DNA from: Streptococcus mitis
Lineage (GTDB): Bacteria; Bacillota; Bacilli; Lactobacillales; Streptococcaceae
Direction of reading: 5' to 3'
Length of the DNA stretch: 64,000 nt
NCBI GenBank assembly: GCA_001914195.1
Contig: MKYF01000039.1
Location: 1-64,000, forward strand
Under the pieces are notes generated by a model. It saw only the letters and a list, made by a program, of their open reading frames with translations. It did not search any database and was not told the origin of the DNA. This document shows positions 6,275 through 15,323 of the stretch, piece by piece. Numbering within the stretch: the first letter of the stretch is position 1; the number at the start of each line of letters is the position of its first letter. Both the position numbers and the translations under genes were made by a program.

Positions 6275-7402
6275 ATGTGGATGGAAGAATTGCCAAACGG
6301 CAAATATAAATTTTTTGAGAGATACAAAGACCCTTATACTGAGAAATTAAAAAAAGTGTCAGTGACCATGGAGAAGAAAACTCCCCAGGCAAGAAATCAA
6401 GCTGCTATCTTGTTGCAAGAGAAGATAAATAAAAAACTCAGCACAAAACAAGTAGAAAGCATTACATTTGAAGAAATCTATAACCTTTTCTATAAATCAT
6501 GGGCGCAAACAGTAAAAGAATCTACAAAACACAATTATACTTTTGTTGATGCAACTATGAAAAAAGAAATACCATCTGAAACTTTACTAGCTAATATCGA
6601 TAGACGGTATATCCAGAGCAAGATTGAAAATATTATTGATAGCAATGGCTATCATACAGCTTATAGAGTCCGCAGCAGACTCAAAAGCATCTTCGATTAT
6701 GCAGTTCAATACTCTTATATCGAAAATAACGAGGTTAATTACACGGTTATTCCTAAAAAGCCAGAAACATTAGAAGATATTGAAAAAAAGCGCAACAAGT
6801 TTTTGACTATGCAAGAAATCAAAACATTAATAGACGCACTAAACAGCCAACCGTATCAACAAAAATATGCCGATATGGTAACGGTTCTTGCTCTTACTGG
6901 TATGAGATACGGAGAGTTGACAGCATTACAACTCAAAAATATAGACTTCCAAAACAAAAAAATTGAGATTACAGGTAATTTTGATTCAGTAAACAAAATA
7001 AAAACATTGCCAAAAACCGCAAAATCCATTAGAACAATATTGGTATCAGATGCGGTTATAGAGGCCATACAACGTCAAGTGATCCGCCTCACTGAACGCT
7101 ATCAGCCGCTAAAAGATGATGATTATATCTTTTGTTTAGAGGTCTGGAATAGCCCAATAACATTACCATCTTTTATTCAAATTATAAAAAAATACGGTGC
7201 GAAAGCTGGAATAGAAAAAAATTTATCTAGTCATATTTTCAGACATTCTCACATCTCGTTTTTAGCAGAGTCTGGATTGCCTATCAAATCAATAATGGAT
7301 CGTGTTGGTCACTCAAACGCAAAAATGACTTTAGAAATATACTCCCATACTACGCAAGATATGGAGAGTAAACTCGTAGAAACGTTGGATAGTATTTTTT
7401 AA
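6275..7402 (+). CDS. int: Tyrosine recombinase / phage integrase
   Basis: A 375-residue protein with an arm-binding N-terminus (AP2-like, about 1-60), a SAM-like core-binding domain (65-165) and a catalytic domain. Catalytic residues visible are Arg211 (TGMRYGEL), the HxxR box (HIFRHSHISF), the late His (GHSNAKMT) and nucleophile Tyr356 (LEIYSH). Length and order match full Tn916/phage-type integrases. The gene lies at the right end of the element next to the chromosomal gene yebC, as expected for the att-proximal integrase. The ATG at 6275 is preceded by GTGAGG. Confidence 0.9.
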   Translation: MWMEELPNGKYKFFERYKDPYTEKLKKVSVTMEKKTPQARNQAAILLQEKINKKLSTKQVESITFEEIYNLFYKSWAQTVKESTKHNYTFVDATMKKEIPSETLLANIDRRYIQSKIENIIDSNGYHTAYRVRSRLKSIFDYAVQYSYIENNEVNYTVIPKKPETLEDIEKKRNKFLTMQEIKTLIDALNSQPYQQKYADMVTVLALTGMRYGELTALQLKNIDFQNKKIEITGNFDSVNKIKTLPKTAKSIRTILVSDAVIEAIQRQVIRLTERYQPLKDDDYIFCLEVWNSPITLPSFIQIIKKYGAKAGIEKNLSSHIFRHSHISFLAESGLPIKSIMDRVGHSNAKMTLEIYSHTTQDMESKLVETLDSIF

Positions 7403-7488
7403 TTTTGCCCCTTTTTTGCCCCTTTCATTCGTACAAAATAACAATAACCCTTGAAAATCCAGTATTTCCAAGGGTTATATTTTTGTCA
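7403..7488. other. Probable right end of the integrated element (attachment region)
   Basis: The integrase stop and the yebC stop are separated by 86 bases that include TTTTGCCCC repeats and a bidirectional terminator. By position the element/chromosome junction must lie here, but the core cannot be fixed without the other end, which is outside the window. Confidence 0.4.
7444..7484. terminator. Bidirectional terminator between int and yebC
   Basis: Perfect 10-bp stem ATAACCCTTG/CAAGGGTTAT (7444-7478), with T-rich sequence on the plus side (TATATTTTTG) and A/T sequence on the other. It serves yebC (minus) and probably the integrase (plus). Confidence 0.75.
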
Positions 7489-8205
7489 TTAGAATCCGTC
7501 TACGTTTGTGTAGATCTTTTGTACGTCTTCGTCGTCCTCAAGAACGCTGTAAAGTTTTTCAAAGGTTTCAAGGTCATCCCCTGACAATTCTACTTCTGAC
7601 TGAGGAATCATTTCCAATTCTGTCACTTGGAATTCTTCGACACCTGACTCACGAAGAGCAACAATAGCCTTGTGAAGGTCTGTTGGAGCTGTGTAAACAG
7701 TGATTGTTCCTTCTTCTGCTTCTACATCATCCACATCCACATCTGCTTCTAGCAATTGCTCAAAGACCGCGTCCGCATCTTCACCTGCAAATACGATAAC
7801 TCCCTTGTTGTCAAAGAGGTATGAAACTGAACCTGAAGCGCCCATGTTTCCGCCATTTTTACCAAAGGCTGCACGGACATTAGCCGCTGTACGGTTGACA
7901 TTTGAAGTCAAAGTATCAACAATCAGCATAGAACCATTTGGTCCAAAACCTTCGTAACGTCCTTCTGTAAAGGTTTCGTCTGTGTTCCCTTTAGCCTTGT
8001 CCAAAGCTTTATCGATAACGTGTTTTGGCACTTGAGCTTGTTTAGCACGGTCGATAACGAATTTCAAAGCTGAGTTTGATTCTGGATCTGGATCACCTTT
8101 TTTAGCTGCTACATAGATTTCTACACCAAATTTTGCATATACTTTAGAGTTAGCTCCATCTTTAGCCGTTTTCTTGGCTACGATATTGGCCCATTTACGT
8201 CCCAT
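7489..8205 (-). CDS. yebC: YebC/PmpR family protein
   Basis: 238 residues with the start MGRKWANIVAKKTAKDGANS and the GPNGSMLIVDTLT and NGGNMGASGSVSYLF signatures of the TACO1/YebC family. Older annotation calls these transcriptional regulators; more recent work indicates that they act on ribosomes stalled at proline-rich stretches. Length is normal. A TATAAT (8241-8246, minus strand) lies 35-40 bases upstream, and the gene ends in the bidirectional terminator. In pneumococcus, as I recall, this gene borders the ply region; here it borders the element and dinF directly. Confidence 0.9.
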   Translation of the reverse strand: MGRKWANIVAKKTAKDGANSKVYAKFGVEIYVAAKKGDPDPESNSALKFVIDRAKQAQVPKHVIDKALDKAKGNTDETFTEGRYEGFGPNGSMLIVDTLTSNVNRTAANVRAAFGKNGGNMGASGSVSYLFDNKGVIVFAGEDADAVFEQLLEADVDVDDVEAEEGTITVYTAPTDLHKAIVALRESGVEEFQVTELEMIPQSEVELSGDDLETFEKLYSVLEDDEDVQKIYTNVDGF

Positions 8206-8301
8206 TAGGAATCTCCTTTTTTCACATTTTAATCTTTCTTATTATAACACAAGTTTTTTCGATTTTCACTAGAGGAAATGGATTTTATTTAGCAAATCGA
8301 G

Positions 8302-9672
8302 CTATGATGACACTTTTGTTGCCAAGATAGCCTTACCTTCTTTTATCAAGGGGTGACGGAAGAGTGAGAAGTAGAGTTGAATGGTCATGGCAACCCAGAT
8401 AAGGGGTTCGCAAAGGATAACTCCCTTATAGCCTGCCCAAGGAATAATCAAGACCACAAAAGCGATTTTCCCGATTAGTTCGATAAAGCTAGAAACCAGA
8501 GGAAGAACCTTTTGCCCCAAGCCCTGCAAACAATTGCGATAAATCAACAAGAGACTCAGAATGGGATAAAAGGCTGAGCTGATTTGCAGATAGAGACTAC
8601 CATTTTCTACCAAGTAGCTATCCGTCGAACTAGCCAAGAAGGAAACCAAGGCTGGACTGGCAAAAAAGAGGAAGCTACAAACCAAAACTGCCCAGGATAT
8701 ACTTAAACGACTGCCGATTCGAAGACCTTGAACAATGCGGTCTGGTCGCTTAGCTCCTAGATTCTGAGAAGCAAAGGTCGTCATCGAGGCAGAAATAGCT
8801 GTCATCGGAAGCAGAGCAAAGGCCATAATGCGTCGAGCCGCTGTTTGGGCACTAATAATCACTGCACCAAAGGTATTAACAGAAGACTGTAAAATCACAC
8901 TGCCGATCGATACAATTGAACTCATCAAGCCCATAGCCAAACCTTGCTCAAAGAGATCGGCGTACAAGGCCTTGTCCCATTTGAAATGTTTAAACTGTGG
9001 CAAAAGTTCTGGCACACTCTTACGGATATAATAAAAGCAGAGAACCGCTGATAAGCCTTGCGAAATAATGGTAGCAAGTCCCGCGGATTGAACTCCCAGA
9101 TGCAATTGCGTAATAAAATAGAGATCCAGAACCACATTGACCAGAGCAGAGAAAATCAAAAAACCAAGCGCAGCCAGACTGTCCCCAATAGATCGCAACA
9201 AACCTGCAAAGAGATTATAAGCGAAGCTAACACCGACACAGGTTACAATCATAGAAATATATTGATAAGACTGAGGGAGGATTTCAGCAGGGGTATCTAA
9301 ATATTGCAAGAGTGGATACAGACCGACAAATCCCAGCAGCATGACCACAATACTCAAAAGAGCACCTAAAATCCAGGTGGCTGCTACTGCCTCCTTGATT
9401 TTAGTGAAATTCCGAGCTCCATAATAACGGGCAATGACAATTCCCATGCCATTGCCAACACCAAGAGTAAAACCTACAATCAGGTCAAAAATCGCTGTTG
9501 TCGCTCCTACTGCAGCCAAGGACTCTTGACCAAGAAATCGTCCAACAATCAAGACATCAGCAGTATTATAGAGCTGTTGAAAAATATTTGATAGCAAGAT
9601 TGGGAAGGCGAAGCTTAAGAGCGAGGGAAGAATCGGACCATGTATCAGGTCCACTGTTCGTTTTTTATTCAT
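8302..9672 (-). CDS. dinF: MATE family efflux protein DinF
   Basis: A 456-residue polytopic protein with about twelve transmembrane segments and MATE motifs (ILSNIFQQLYNTADVLIVG and GVGNGMGIVIARYYGARN near the start). It lies downstream of recA on the same strand, as in the pneumococcal cinA-recA-dinF late competence operon. DinF exports toxic or oxidising compounds in exchange for cations; the exact substrate is unknown. A partial terminator between recA and dinF would reduce read-through. No lytA follows it here. Confidence 0.9.
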   Translation of the reverse strand: MNKKRTVDLIHGPILPSLLSFAFPILLSNIFQQLYNTADVLIVGRFLGQESLAAVGATTAIFDLIVGFTLGVGNGMGIVIARYYGARNFTKIKEAVAATWILGALLSIVVMLLGFVGLYPLLQYLDTPAEILPQSYQYISMIVTCVGVSFAYNLFAGLLRSIGDSLAALGFLIFSALVNVVLDLYFITQLHLGVQSAGLATIISQGLSAVLCFYYIRKSVPELLPQFKHFKWDKALYADLFEQGLAMGLMSSIVSIGSVILQSSVNTFGAVIISAQTAARRIMAFALLPMTAISASMTTFASQNLGAKRPDRIVQGLRIGSRLSISWAVLVCSFLFFASPALVSFLASSTDSYLVENGSLYLQISSAFYPILSLLLIYRNCLQGLGQKVLPLVSSFIELIGKIAFVVLIIPWAGYKGVILCEPLIWVAMTIQLYFSLFRHPLIKEGKAILATKVSS

Positions 9673-9752
9673 AAGGCTATTATATCAGCTTTCTAGAGGA
9701 GCGACAAGAAACAGCAAACTATGCGTGAGCTGAAAACCAGAAAAAGACAACG

Positions 9753-9781
9753 AAAAAGCAGCGGATGTCCTCCACTGCTTT
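9753..9781 (-). terminator. Terminator after recA
   Basis: Minus-strand hairpin AAGCAGTGGA/TCCGCTGCTT followed by TTTTTCGTT. It separates recA from dinF and probably allows partial read-through. Confidence 0.65.
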
Positions 9782-9787
9782 AACAGC

Positions 9788-10942
9788 TTATTCTTCAATT
9801 TCGATTTCAAGTTCGTCGCCTAGGTCAAGTGTAACTTCTTCATTCACAGAGTCTACTTGAACTGCTTCTTCTTTTTTGCTTTCAGTAGCTTCTTCTCCAT
9901 CAATCAAACCAAATTGAACACGGACTTGATGGTCAATTTCATCAAAGATTTCTGGGTTATCTGCCAAGTATTTCTTAGCATTTTCAGAACCTTGCCCGAT
10001 TTTCTCGTCCTTGTAAGAGTACCAAGCTCCTGCTTTTTTGATGATATCCAAATCGCTTGCGATTTTTAAGAGTTCACCAGTCTTAGAAATCCCTTCTCCG
10101 TACATGATTTCAACGAAGGCTTCCTTAAATGGTGGAGCCACCTTGTTTTTCACGACCTTGATTTTAGTTTCTTTACCGACATTGGTATCTTTTTGGTCAC
10201 CAGTTCCCTTGATTTGTGTACTTCCACGAACATCCAAACGGACTGATGCGTAGAATTTCAGAGCACGTCCACCAGGAGTTGTTTCTGGATTTCCAAACAT
10301 CACTCCAACTTTTTCACGCAATTGGTTGATAAAGATGGCAATTGTTTTGGTTTTATTGATAGAGGCACCGAGCTTACGCATAGCCTGGCTCATCATACGA
10401 GCCTGCAAACCAACGTGGCTATCTCCGATATCGCCATCAATTTCCGCACGAGGTACAAGGGCAGCAACTGAGTCGACTACGACAAGATCTACAGCACCTG
10501 AGTCAATCAATTTTCCTGCAATCTCAAGACCTTGCTCTCCTGAGTCTGGTTGAGACAAGAGCAATTCGTCAATGTTGACACCAAGGGCCGCAGCATAAGC
10601 TGGATCAAGGGCATGTTCCGCATCGATAAAGGCAGCAATACCACCTTCTTTTTGTGCTTGCGCAACTGCATGAAGGGCAACCGTTGTCTTACCAGATGAC
10701 TCTGGTCCATAGATTTCAATGATACGCCCCTTAGGATAACCACCTGAACCAAGAGCAATGTCAAGAGCCAAAGAACCTGAACTCATCACTTGCACCTTTT
10801 GCTCGGCACGTTCACCCAAACGCATGATTGATCCTTTACCAAAGTCTTTCTCAATCAATTTAAGAGCGTCATTCAAGGCTTTTTCACGTTCTGCCCCGAA
10901 TTTTTTTGAAATTTCATCTAATTTTTTTGGTTTTTTTGCCAT
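9788..10942 (-). CDS. recA: Recombinase A
   Basis: 384 residues; Walker A GPESSGKTT (79-87), Walker B (VDLVVVDSVAAL) and an acidic C-terminal tail (EVTLDLGDELEIEIEE) identify RecA. It forms the nucleoprotein filament for homologous recombination, DNA repair and natural transformation. The start MAKKPKKLDEISKKFG is typical for streptococci. The gene follows cinA by 54 bases, so it is expressed both from a basal promoter and from the competence-induced cinA promoter. Confidence 0.98.
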   Translation of the reverse strand: MAKKPKKLDEISKKFGAEREKALNDALKLIEKDFGKGSIMRLGERAEQKVQVMSSGSLALDIALGSGGYPKGRIIEIYGPESSGKTTVALHAVAQAQKEGGIAAFIDAEHALDPAYAAALGVNIDELLLSQPDSGEQGLEIAGKLIDSGAVDLVVVDSVAALVPRAEIDGDIGDSHVGLQARMMSQAMRKLGASINKTKTIAIFINQLREKVGVMFGNPETTPGGRALKFYASVRLDVRGSTQIKGTGDQKDTNVGKETKIKVVKNKVAPPFKEAFVEIMYGEGISKTGELLKIASDLDIIKKAGAWYSYKDEKIGQGSENAKKYLADNPEIFDEIDHQVRVQFGLIDGEEATESKKEEAVQVDSVNEEVTLDLGDELEIEIEE

Positions 10943-10996
10943 TCTATTCTCCTACATTCTAATGGTCCTCAGACCTATCTACTATTATATCAAAAG

Positions 10997-12253
10997 TTAG
11001 TCACTTAATAAAGCCTTGCGAACTAGGTTAAAGGCATGCATAACCGCAATGTGACGTACATCTGCTCGACTTCTGCCTCCAATATTGACCTTGATGACCT
11101 CAGTTCCTTGCTCTTGAGCCAAGCCTATGAAGACTGTCCCAGCTGGGTGACCTTCTAGGCTATCTGGCCCTGCTACTCCAGTCAAACTAAGGCCAAAATC
11201 AGACTGAGTCTTGCTTCGTGCCTGCTCAGCCATCTTCTGAGCTGTAAATTCAGATACCACACCATGGTATTCCAAATCCTTGACAGGAATATCCAACATT
11301 TTTGATTTTTCCTCCAAGCTATAGGTCACAAAACCACCCTTAAATATACTGGAAGCTCCTGAAAAATCTGCTACTGTAGCTTGGAAAAGCCCTGCCGTCA
11401 AACTCTCTGCAGCCGTGATAGTTTTCCCTTGCCTTTTCAGCTTTTCTACCACAATGCTGGCCAAGCTGGACTCTTCCCCATAACCATAACAAAGGTCTCG
11501 TAAAGAAAGTTCTTCAAAAGTCTGTCGATTCAAGATTTGGTTTTCTAAGATATCCAGCGCCTGATTTGCCTTTTCTTGACTGCTAGCCTTTGTTGACAGA
11601 CGCAAGGTTACCTCTCCTGTCTTTGCATAAGGTGCCAAGGTAGGATCTGTTTGATTAGCAATTAAATCAGCCAAAATCGTCACCAGCTGGCTCTCGCCAA
11701 CCCCAAAGAAACGAAGAACTCGGGAATACAACTTGCTCCCTGTCATCAACTTGGGTAGAAGTTGGTTTAAAACCATAGGCTTCAATTCACTTGGTGGACC
11801 TGGAAGAACAACGTAGGTCACTCCATCGACTTCCAATATTCCTCCCACAGCCAGTCCTGTTTCGTTTGGCAGTGGAGTCGCTCCTTCTACAATTTGAGCT
11901 TGTCTTTCGTTATTCGGTGTTCGGGCATAGTCTGGTCTCTGGGCAAAAAAGACATCCAACTTCTCCTGGGCCTGAGGATCGAAGACTAATTCTTTCCCTA
12001 AAAATTTAGCCAGAGTTTGTTTGGTCAAATCGTCCTCAGTTGGCCCCAAACCGCCTGTCAAAATCACCAGACTGCTACGTTGACTGGCAATCTCAAGTAA
12101 AGTCAAGAGACGAGCTTCATTGTCTCCTACAGCCGTCTGAAAATATACATCTACCCCAATCTCTGCTAGTTTTTCTGATAAAAACTGAGCATTGGTATTG
12201 ACAATCTGTCCTGTCAAAATCTCTGTTCCAACAGCAATAATTTCTGCTTTCAT
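10997..12253 (-). CDS. cinA: Competence/damage-inducible protein CinA
   Basis: 418 residues: an N-terminal MoCF-binding-like domain (about 1-170; AEIIAVGTEILTGQIVNTNA, LTGGLGPTEDDLT) and a C-terminal NMN-amidase-type CinA domain (TAAESLTAGLFQATVADFSG, SLTGVAGPD). In pneumococcus CinA is a late competence protein that recruits RecA to the membrane. A ComX-type cin-box lies 18-25 bases upstream of the ATG. Confidence 0.95.
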   Translation of the reverse strand: MKAEIIAVGTEILTGQIVNTNAQFLSEKLAEIGVDVYFQTAVGDNEARLLTLLEIASQRSSLVILTGGLGPTEDDLTKQTLAKFLGKELVFDPQAQEKLDVFFAQRPDYARTPNNERQAQIVEGATPLPNETGLAVGGILEVDGVTYVVLPGPPSELKPMVLNQLLPKLMTGSKLYSRVLRFFGVGESQLVTILADLIANQTDPTLAPYAKTGEVTLRLSTKASSQEKANQALDILENQILNRQTFEELSLRDLCYGYGEESSLASIVVEKLKRQGKTITAAESLTAGLFQATVADFSGASSIFKGGFVTYSLEEKSKMLDIPVKDLEYHGVVSEFTAQKMAEQARSKTQSDFGLSLTGVAGPDSLEGHPAGTVFIGLAQEQGTEVIKVNIGGRSRADVRHIAVMHAFNLVRKALLSD

Positions 12254-12270
12254 ACTTCCTCCTACCTATC

Positions 12271-12278
12271 TATTCGTA
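12271..12278 (-). promoter_or_regulatory. ComX (sigma-X) cin-box promoter of cinA-recA-dinF
   Basis: TACGAATA on the minus strand is an exact match to the streptococcal cin-box consensus, with a T-rich tract (TTTTTTCAAAAAAA) just upstream and an AGGAGG binding site downstream before the cinA ATG. Confidence 0.85.
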
Positions 12279-12286
12279 TTTTTTTG

Positions 12287-12314
12287 AAAAAATCGCAGGA
12301 AATTTCCCACGATT
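12287..12314 (-). terminator. Terminator of the LCP gene
   Basis: Minus-strand hairpin AATCGTGGGAAATTTCCTGCGATT followed by TTTTTTC; it isolates the cinA promoter from the upstream gene cluster. Confidence 0.7.
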
Positions 12315-12338
12315 GATTTTTTATTTATAGTAAGAAAG

Positions 12339-13355
12339 TTAATTGTCTTCGTCACCAACAGGTGTTCGTCCAAATAAATCTTCAAATAAGACAACATTTG
12401 TTTCAAGCTGAGTGACTTCTTCTTGTCCCAAAGAACGTCTCAAAAGATTCTGCATTTCCAACATGTGGTTTCTCGTAACAATTTGATAAGAAACGCCTTG
12501 TAGCATCTCCCCTTCACCCTTCAACTGTTGTGTTTCAATAGTTTTAAATGAATCTTTATAGCCCAACAAGCTCGGAATACTTTTCGCAGATAAATCGATA
12601 TTAGTCTGCATATTAGTACTTAGGGCTTTTAAGATAGACTGATAGTGACTGACACTATTTAAACTAAGAACTTTTTCAACAACTTTTTGAATGACTTCAC
12701 GCTGACGCTTCTGACGACCATAGTCTCCTTCTGGGTCTTGATAACGCATGCGTGAATAAACAAGCGCTTCTTCTCCATTTATTGTCTGCTCTCCAACACC
12801 GATAGAAATGGTATTAAATTCTTCTTGGTCACTGATAGAAATCGGGAAACCTAGTGTATTATTGACCGTAATACCTCCCACTGCATCGACCAATTGTTGC
12901 AATCCTTGCATATTAACCATAATGTAGCGATCGATATGGATATTCATCATCTTTTGAATTGTTTCTATAGCAAGTTCTGCACCGCCACCAGCATAGGCAG
13001 CGTTTAACTTCGCTTCTTCAATACTACCATCTTTATGTTGAATTTTAGTCAGGATATCACGCTCCAAACTCAACATCATGGTCTTCTTAGTATGTGGATT
13101 GACAGTCAAGAGAATCATGGAATCACTATTTCCAGCCCACTGATCTGTACGCTCTACATTCCCAGTATCAACCCCCATTAACAGAATAGTCAAAGGCTCT
13201 GTTGCTTCAATAACCTTAGTTTCTTCTCCGATTTTTTTATAGGTCTTTGATAAGGTTTGTGTGCCTTGCTGATAAATAGTATACGCAAAAACACCGACAC
13301 CCAAAACTGTCACAGCTAGAAAAGCTAATACCATTCCAATAATTTTTTTAACCAT
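12339..13355 (-). CDS. LytR-CpsA-Psr family wall-polymer ligase
   Basis: 338 residues with an N-terminal membrane anchor (about 5-27) and an extracellular LCP domain (TILLMGVDTGNVERTDQWAG, GNSDSMILLTVNP, LSLERDILTKI, NAAYAGGGAELAIETIQK, VYSRMRYQDPEGDYGRQKRQ). LCP enzymes attach teichoic acid or capsule to peptidoglycan. This copy is probably the third pneumococcal paralogue (Psr), judging from its place beside cinA. It starts 7 bases after the acetyltransferase gene, so tsaE, acetyltransferase and LCP form an operon. Confidence 0.85.
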   Translation of the reverse strand: MVKKIIGMVLAFLAVTVLGVGVFAYTIYQQGTQTLSKTYKKIGEETKVIEATEPLTILLMGVDTGNVERTDQWAGNSDSMILLTVNPHTKKTMMLSLERDILTKIQHKDGSIEEAKLNAAYAGGGAELAIETIQKMMNIHIDRYIMVNMQGLQQLVDAVGGITVNNTLGFPISISDQEEFNTISIGVGEQTINGEEALVYSRMRYQDPEGDYGRQKRQREVIQKVVEKVLSLNSVSHYQSILKALSTNMQTNIDLSAKSIPSLLGYKDSFKTIETQQLKGEGEMLQGVSYQIVTRNHMLEMQNLLRRSLGQEEVTQLETNVVLFEDLFGRTPVGDEDN

Positions 13356-13362
13356 ATTTCTA

Positions 13363-13881
13363 CTAATCTATCAGTTTACCCATCAAGTAAACATCGATAA
13401 ATTTCCCTTCTTCTATATATGCCCCACGCTCTTGGCGACCTTCAATTACAAAGCCATGCTTTTGATAAAGATGAACTGCAGCTTGATTACGAGTTTGGAC
13501 AGTCAGCTGGAGACGACGCAGAACGCCACTCGCTTGTGCCCACTCTATCGCTTCCTCTAGCAACAAACTTCCCAATCCATTATTCCAATATCTTTTTCCA
13601 ATCACAATGAAGAGATCTCCAATATGACGAACTCTCTTACGCTGGTCAGCTGTAATATTTACGATACCAGCAATTTTATCATTTAGGAATGCAAGTAAGG
13701 TTATCTGATTGTCCGAACTAGCTTGCTTGTTGAGGAATATTTCCATCTCCTCACTGGTCAAGAGAATACCATCTCCGTCTAAGCTGGTAAAATCTGTTTC
13801 CAAACTTACACGATTTAAAAAGGCCACTAATTCAGCTGCATCTTTAGACTCTGCTTCCCTAATGAGCAATTCATACTCCAT
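13363..13881 (-). CDS. GNAT family N-acetyltransferase
   Basis: 172 residues with the acetyl-CoA binding pattern in the RYWNNGLGSLLLEEAIEWAQ region and the RimI-like C-terminus (VQTRNQAAVHLYQKHGF). The substrate is unknown; the similarity to ribosomal-protein or small-molecule acetyltransferases is general. Its start overlaps the end of tsaE by 11 bases and its stop precedes the LCP gene by 7 bases. Confidence 0.8.
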   Translation of the reverse strand: MEYELLIREAESKDAAELVAFLNRVSLETDFTSLDGDGILLTSEEMEIFLNKQASSDNQITLLAFLNDKIAGIVNITADQRKRVRHIGDLFIVIGKRYWNNGLGSLLLEEAIEWAQASGVLRRLQLTVQTRNQAAVHLYQKHGFVIEGRQERGAYIEEGKFIDVYLMGKLID

Positions 13882-14314
13882 GTTGAAGCTCCTCTAAAAG
13901 CTTTTCTGCACGCAAACCCTTTGCTTGGAAATGTAATCTGCGACCGTCTTCTTCTTTTAGAATTTCCAACTCTAAATAAGTATCTGGTAAGGCATCTCCT
14001 AAGAGATTTCCCCACTCAATAACAGTCACTCCGCCACCAAAGAGAAACTCATCTAAATCAATAGAATCAGCATCTCCTTCAATTCGATAAACATCTAGGT
14101 GGTAAAGCGGAAGACGACCTTCATACTCTCTTACGATAGTATAGGTTGGACTCTTAATCATCTGGGAAATCTGTAATCCCTTAGCAAGTCCTTTAGTAAA
14201 GGTCGTTTTACCTGCACCCAGTTCTCCAGTTAAGATTAAAACATCATTCTTTTCTAATAGATGACCCAAACGCTCCCCTAAGGCTTGCAACTCTTCTTCA
14301 TTTTTTGTGTACAT
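13871..14314 (-). CDS. tsaE: tRNA threonylcarbamoyladenosine biosynthesis ATPase TsaE
   Basis: 147 residues with P-loop GELGAGKTTF (about 30-39), the SPTYTIVREYEG motif and VIEWGNLL typical of the YjeE/TsaE family. TsaE works with TsaB and TsaD in the universal t6A modification of tRNAs reading ANN codons. It is the first gene of the tsaE-acetyltransferase-LCP operon. Confidence 0.93.
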   Translation of the reverse strand: MYTKNEEELQALGERLGHLLEKNDVLILTGELGAGKTTFTKGLAKGLQISQMIKSPTYTIVREYEGRLPLYHLDVYRIEGDADSIDLDEFLFGGGVTVIEWGNLLGDALPDTYLELEILKEEDGRRLHFQAKGLRAEKLLEELQHGV

Positions 14315-14398
14315 ATTCTTATTATACCAAAAACTTTTCTTTTGTGTCTATTTTCCTGCTAAACTTACCATCATAACATCCATAAAAACAAGCTTTCT

Positions 14399-15019
14399 CT
14401 AAAAGAAAATGAGCGTAGCAATGACCAATACAAGATCTCGGAAAATATGACCATAAAAGGAAACTTCCTTTTTAACAGAATTTGGGACAAGATAGGCTGC
14501 AAAAAACAAACCCAGTCCAATATACATCAGAAGTGAGACAATGGTCATTGGATTTCTTAAGAAGAGAAGTGTTGCTAAAATAGTCACCAAAACTGTCTTT
14601 TTTCTATCTAGCATAGCAAGCAAATCACGCATGTATTTTTTCAAGGGTAAAAAAATCAGCAAATCTAGCCCAAATAGAAAGAAAAAGGATGGCAACAAAA
14701 AGTCAACTAATTCTTGCTGCAGCGTATTTTTGATGAACAAGTTATCTGACAGGACAAGAACAGCTCCTAACAAATTAATTAAGAGCAGGATACTGTAAAG
14801 AAGCTTCACTGACTTCTTACTGGCTAGGACACTATGGACTTCTTGCTTACGGGTATAAAGATAATTTACTCCAGCACAGATTCCTGAAACGAAGACCATA
14901 CTTCCGATGAAAAAAGCTGTACTTTGTTTAAAGGACAAGATGCATTCCTTCCATAGGAAACAGCTACTCAAACTGATTTGAATTAAAGCTAACAAAAATA
15001 AGACTCTCATTGATTTCAT
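14399..15019 (-). CDS. Multi-pass membrane protein of unknown function
   Basis: 206 residues with six to seven hydrophobic segments separated by short basic loops (for example YTRKQEVHS, LKKYMRDLLAMLDRKK). No recognisable domain. The gene stands alone between the tsaE operon and a BOX repeat, its start preceded by AGGGAGAGAA. Its pneumococcal counterpart, next to the LCP/tsaE cluster, is also annotated only as hypothetical. Confidence 0.7.
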   Translation of the reverse strand: MKSMRVLFLLALIQISLSSCFLWKECILSFKQSTAFFIGSMVFVSGICAGVNYLYTRKQEVHSVLASKKSVKLLYSILLLINLLGAVLVLSDNLFIKNTLQQELVDFLLPSFFFLFGLDLLIFLPLKKYMRDLLAMLDRKKTVLVTILATLLFLRNPMTIVSLLMYIGLGLFFAAYLVPNSVKKEVSFYGHIFRDLVLVIATLIFF

Positions 15020-15123
15020 CTTTTCTCTCCCTTCCTACCAATCATTATACTAGGAGAAAAGAGAGAACTGTTTCCAATCTTCTCAAATGTCTCTTTTAGA
15101 CGCTAAACAAACACCAGAGACTA

Positions 15124-15238
15124 ATACTCAGTAAAAATCAAAGAGTAAACTAGGAAGCTAGCCGCAGATTGCTCAAAACACTGTTTTGAGGTTGCAGATA
15201 GAGCTGACGTGGTTTGAAGAGATTTTGGAAGAATATAA
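15124..15238 (+). repeat. BOX element (boxA-boxC type, no boxB)
   Basis: The sequence from ATACTCAGTAAAAATCAAAG to GGAAGAATATAAA matches the other two BOX copies in this window and the well-known pneumococcal BOX family; only boxA- and boxC-like parts are present. Its internal palindrome (CAAAACACTGTTTTG) is intact. Confidence 0.85.
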
Positions 15239-15323
15239 ATTGAAATAAGGCTAATAGTATTCATTTCACTATCAGCCTTACAGGTTATTTAACGTTTCAG
15301 AAAAACTATAATGTCAAGATTAA

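Noticed and set aside
7431..7440. Cin-box-like ATTCGTA after the integrase
   Set aside because: Only seven of eight bases fit and no gene start follows at the right distance.
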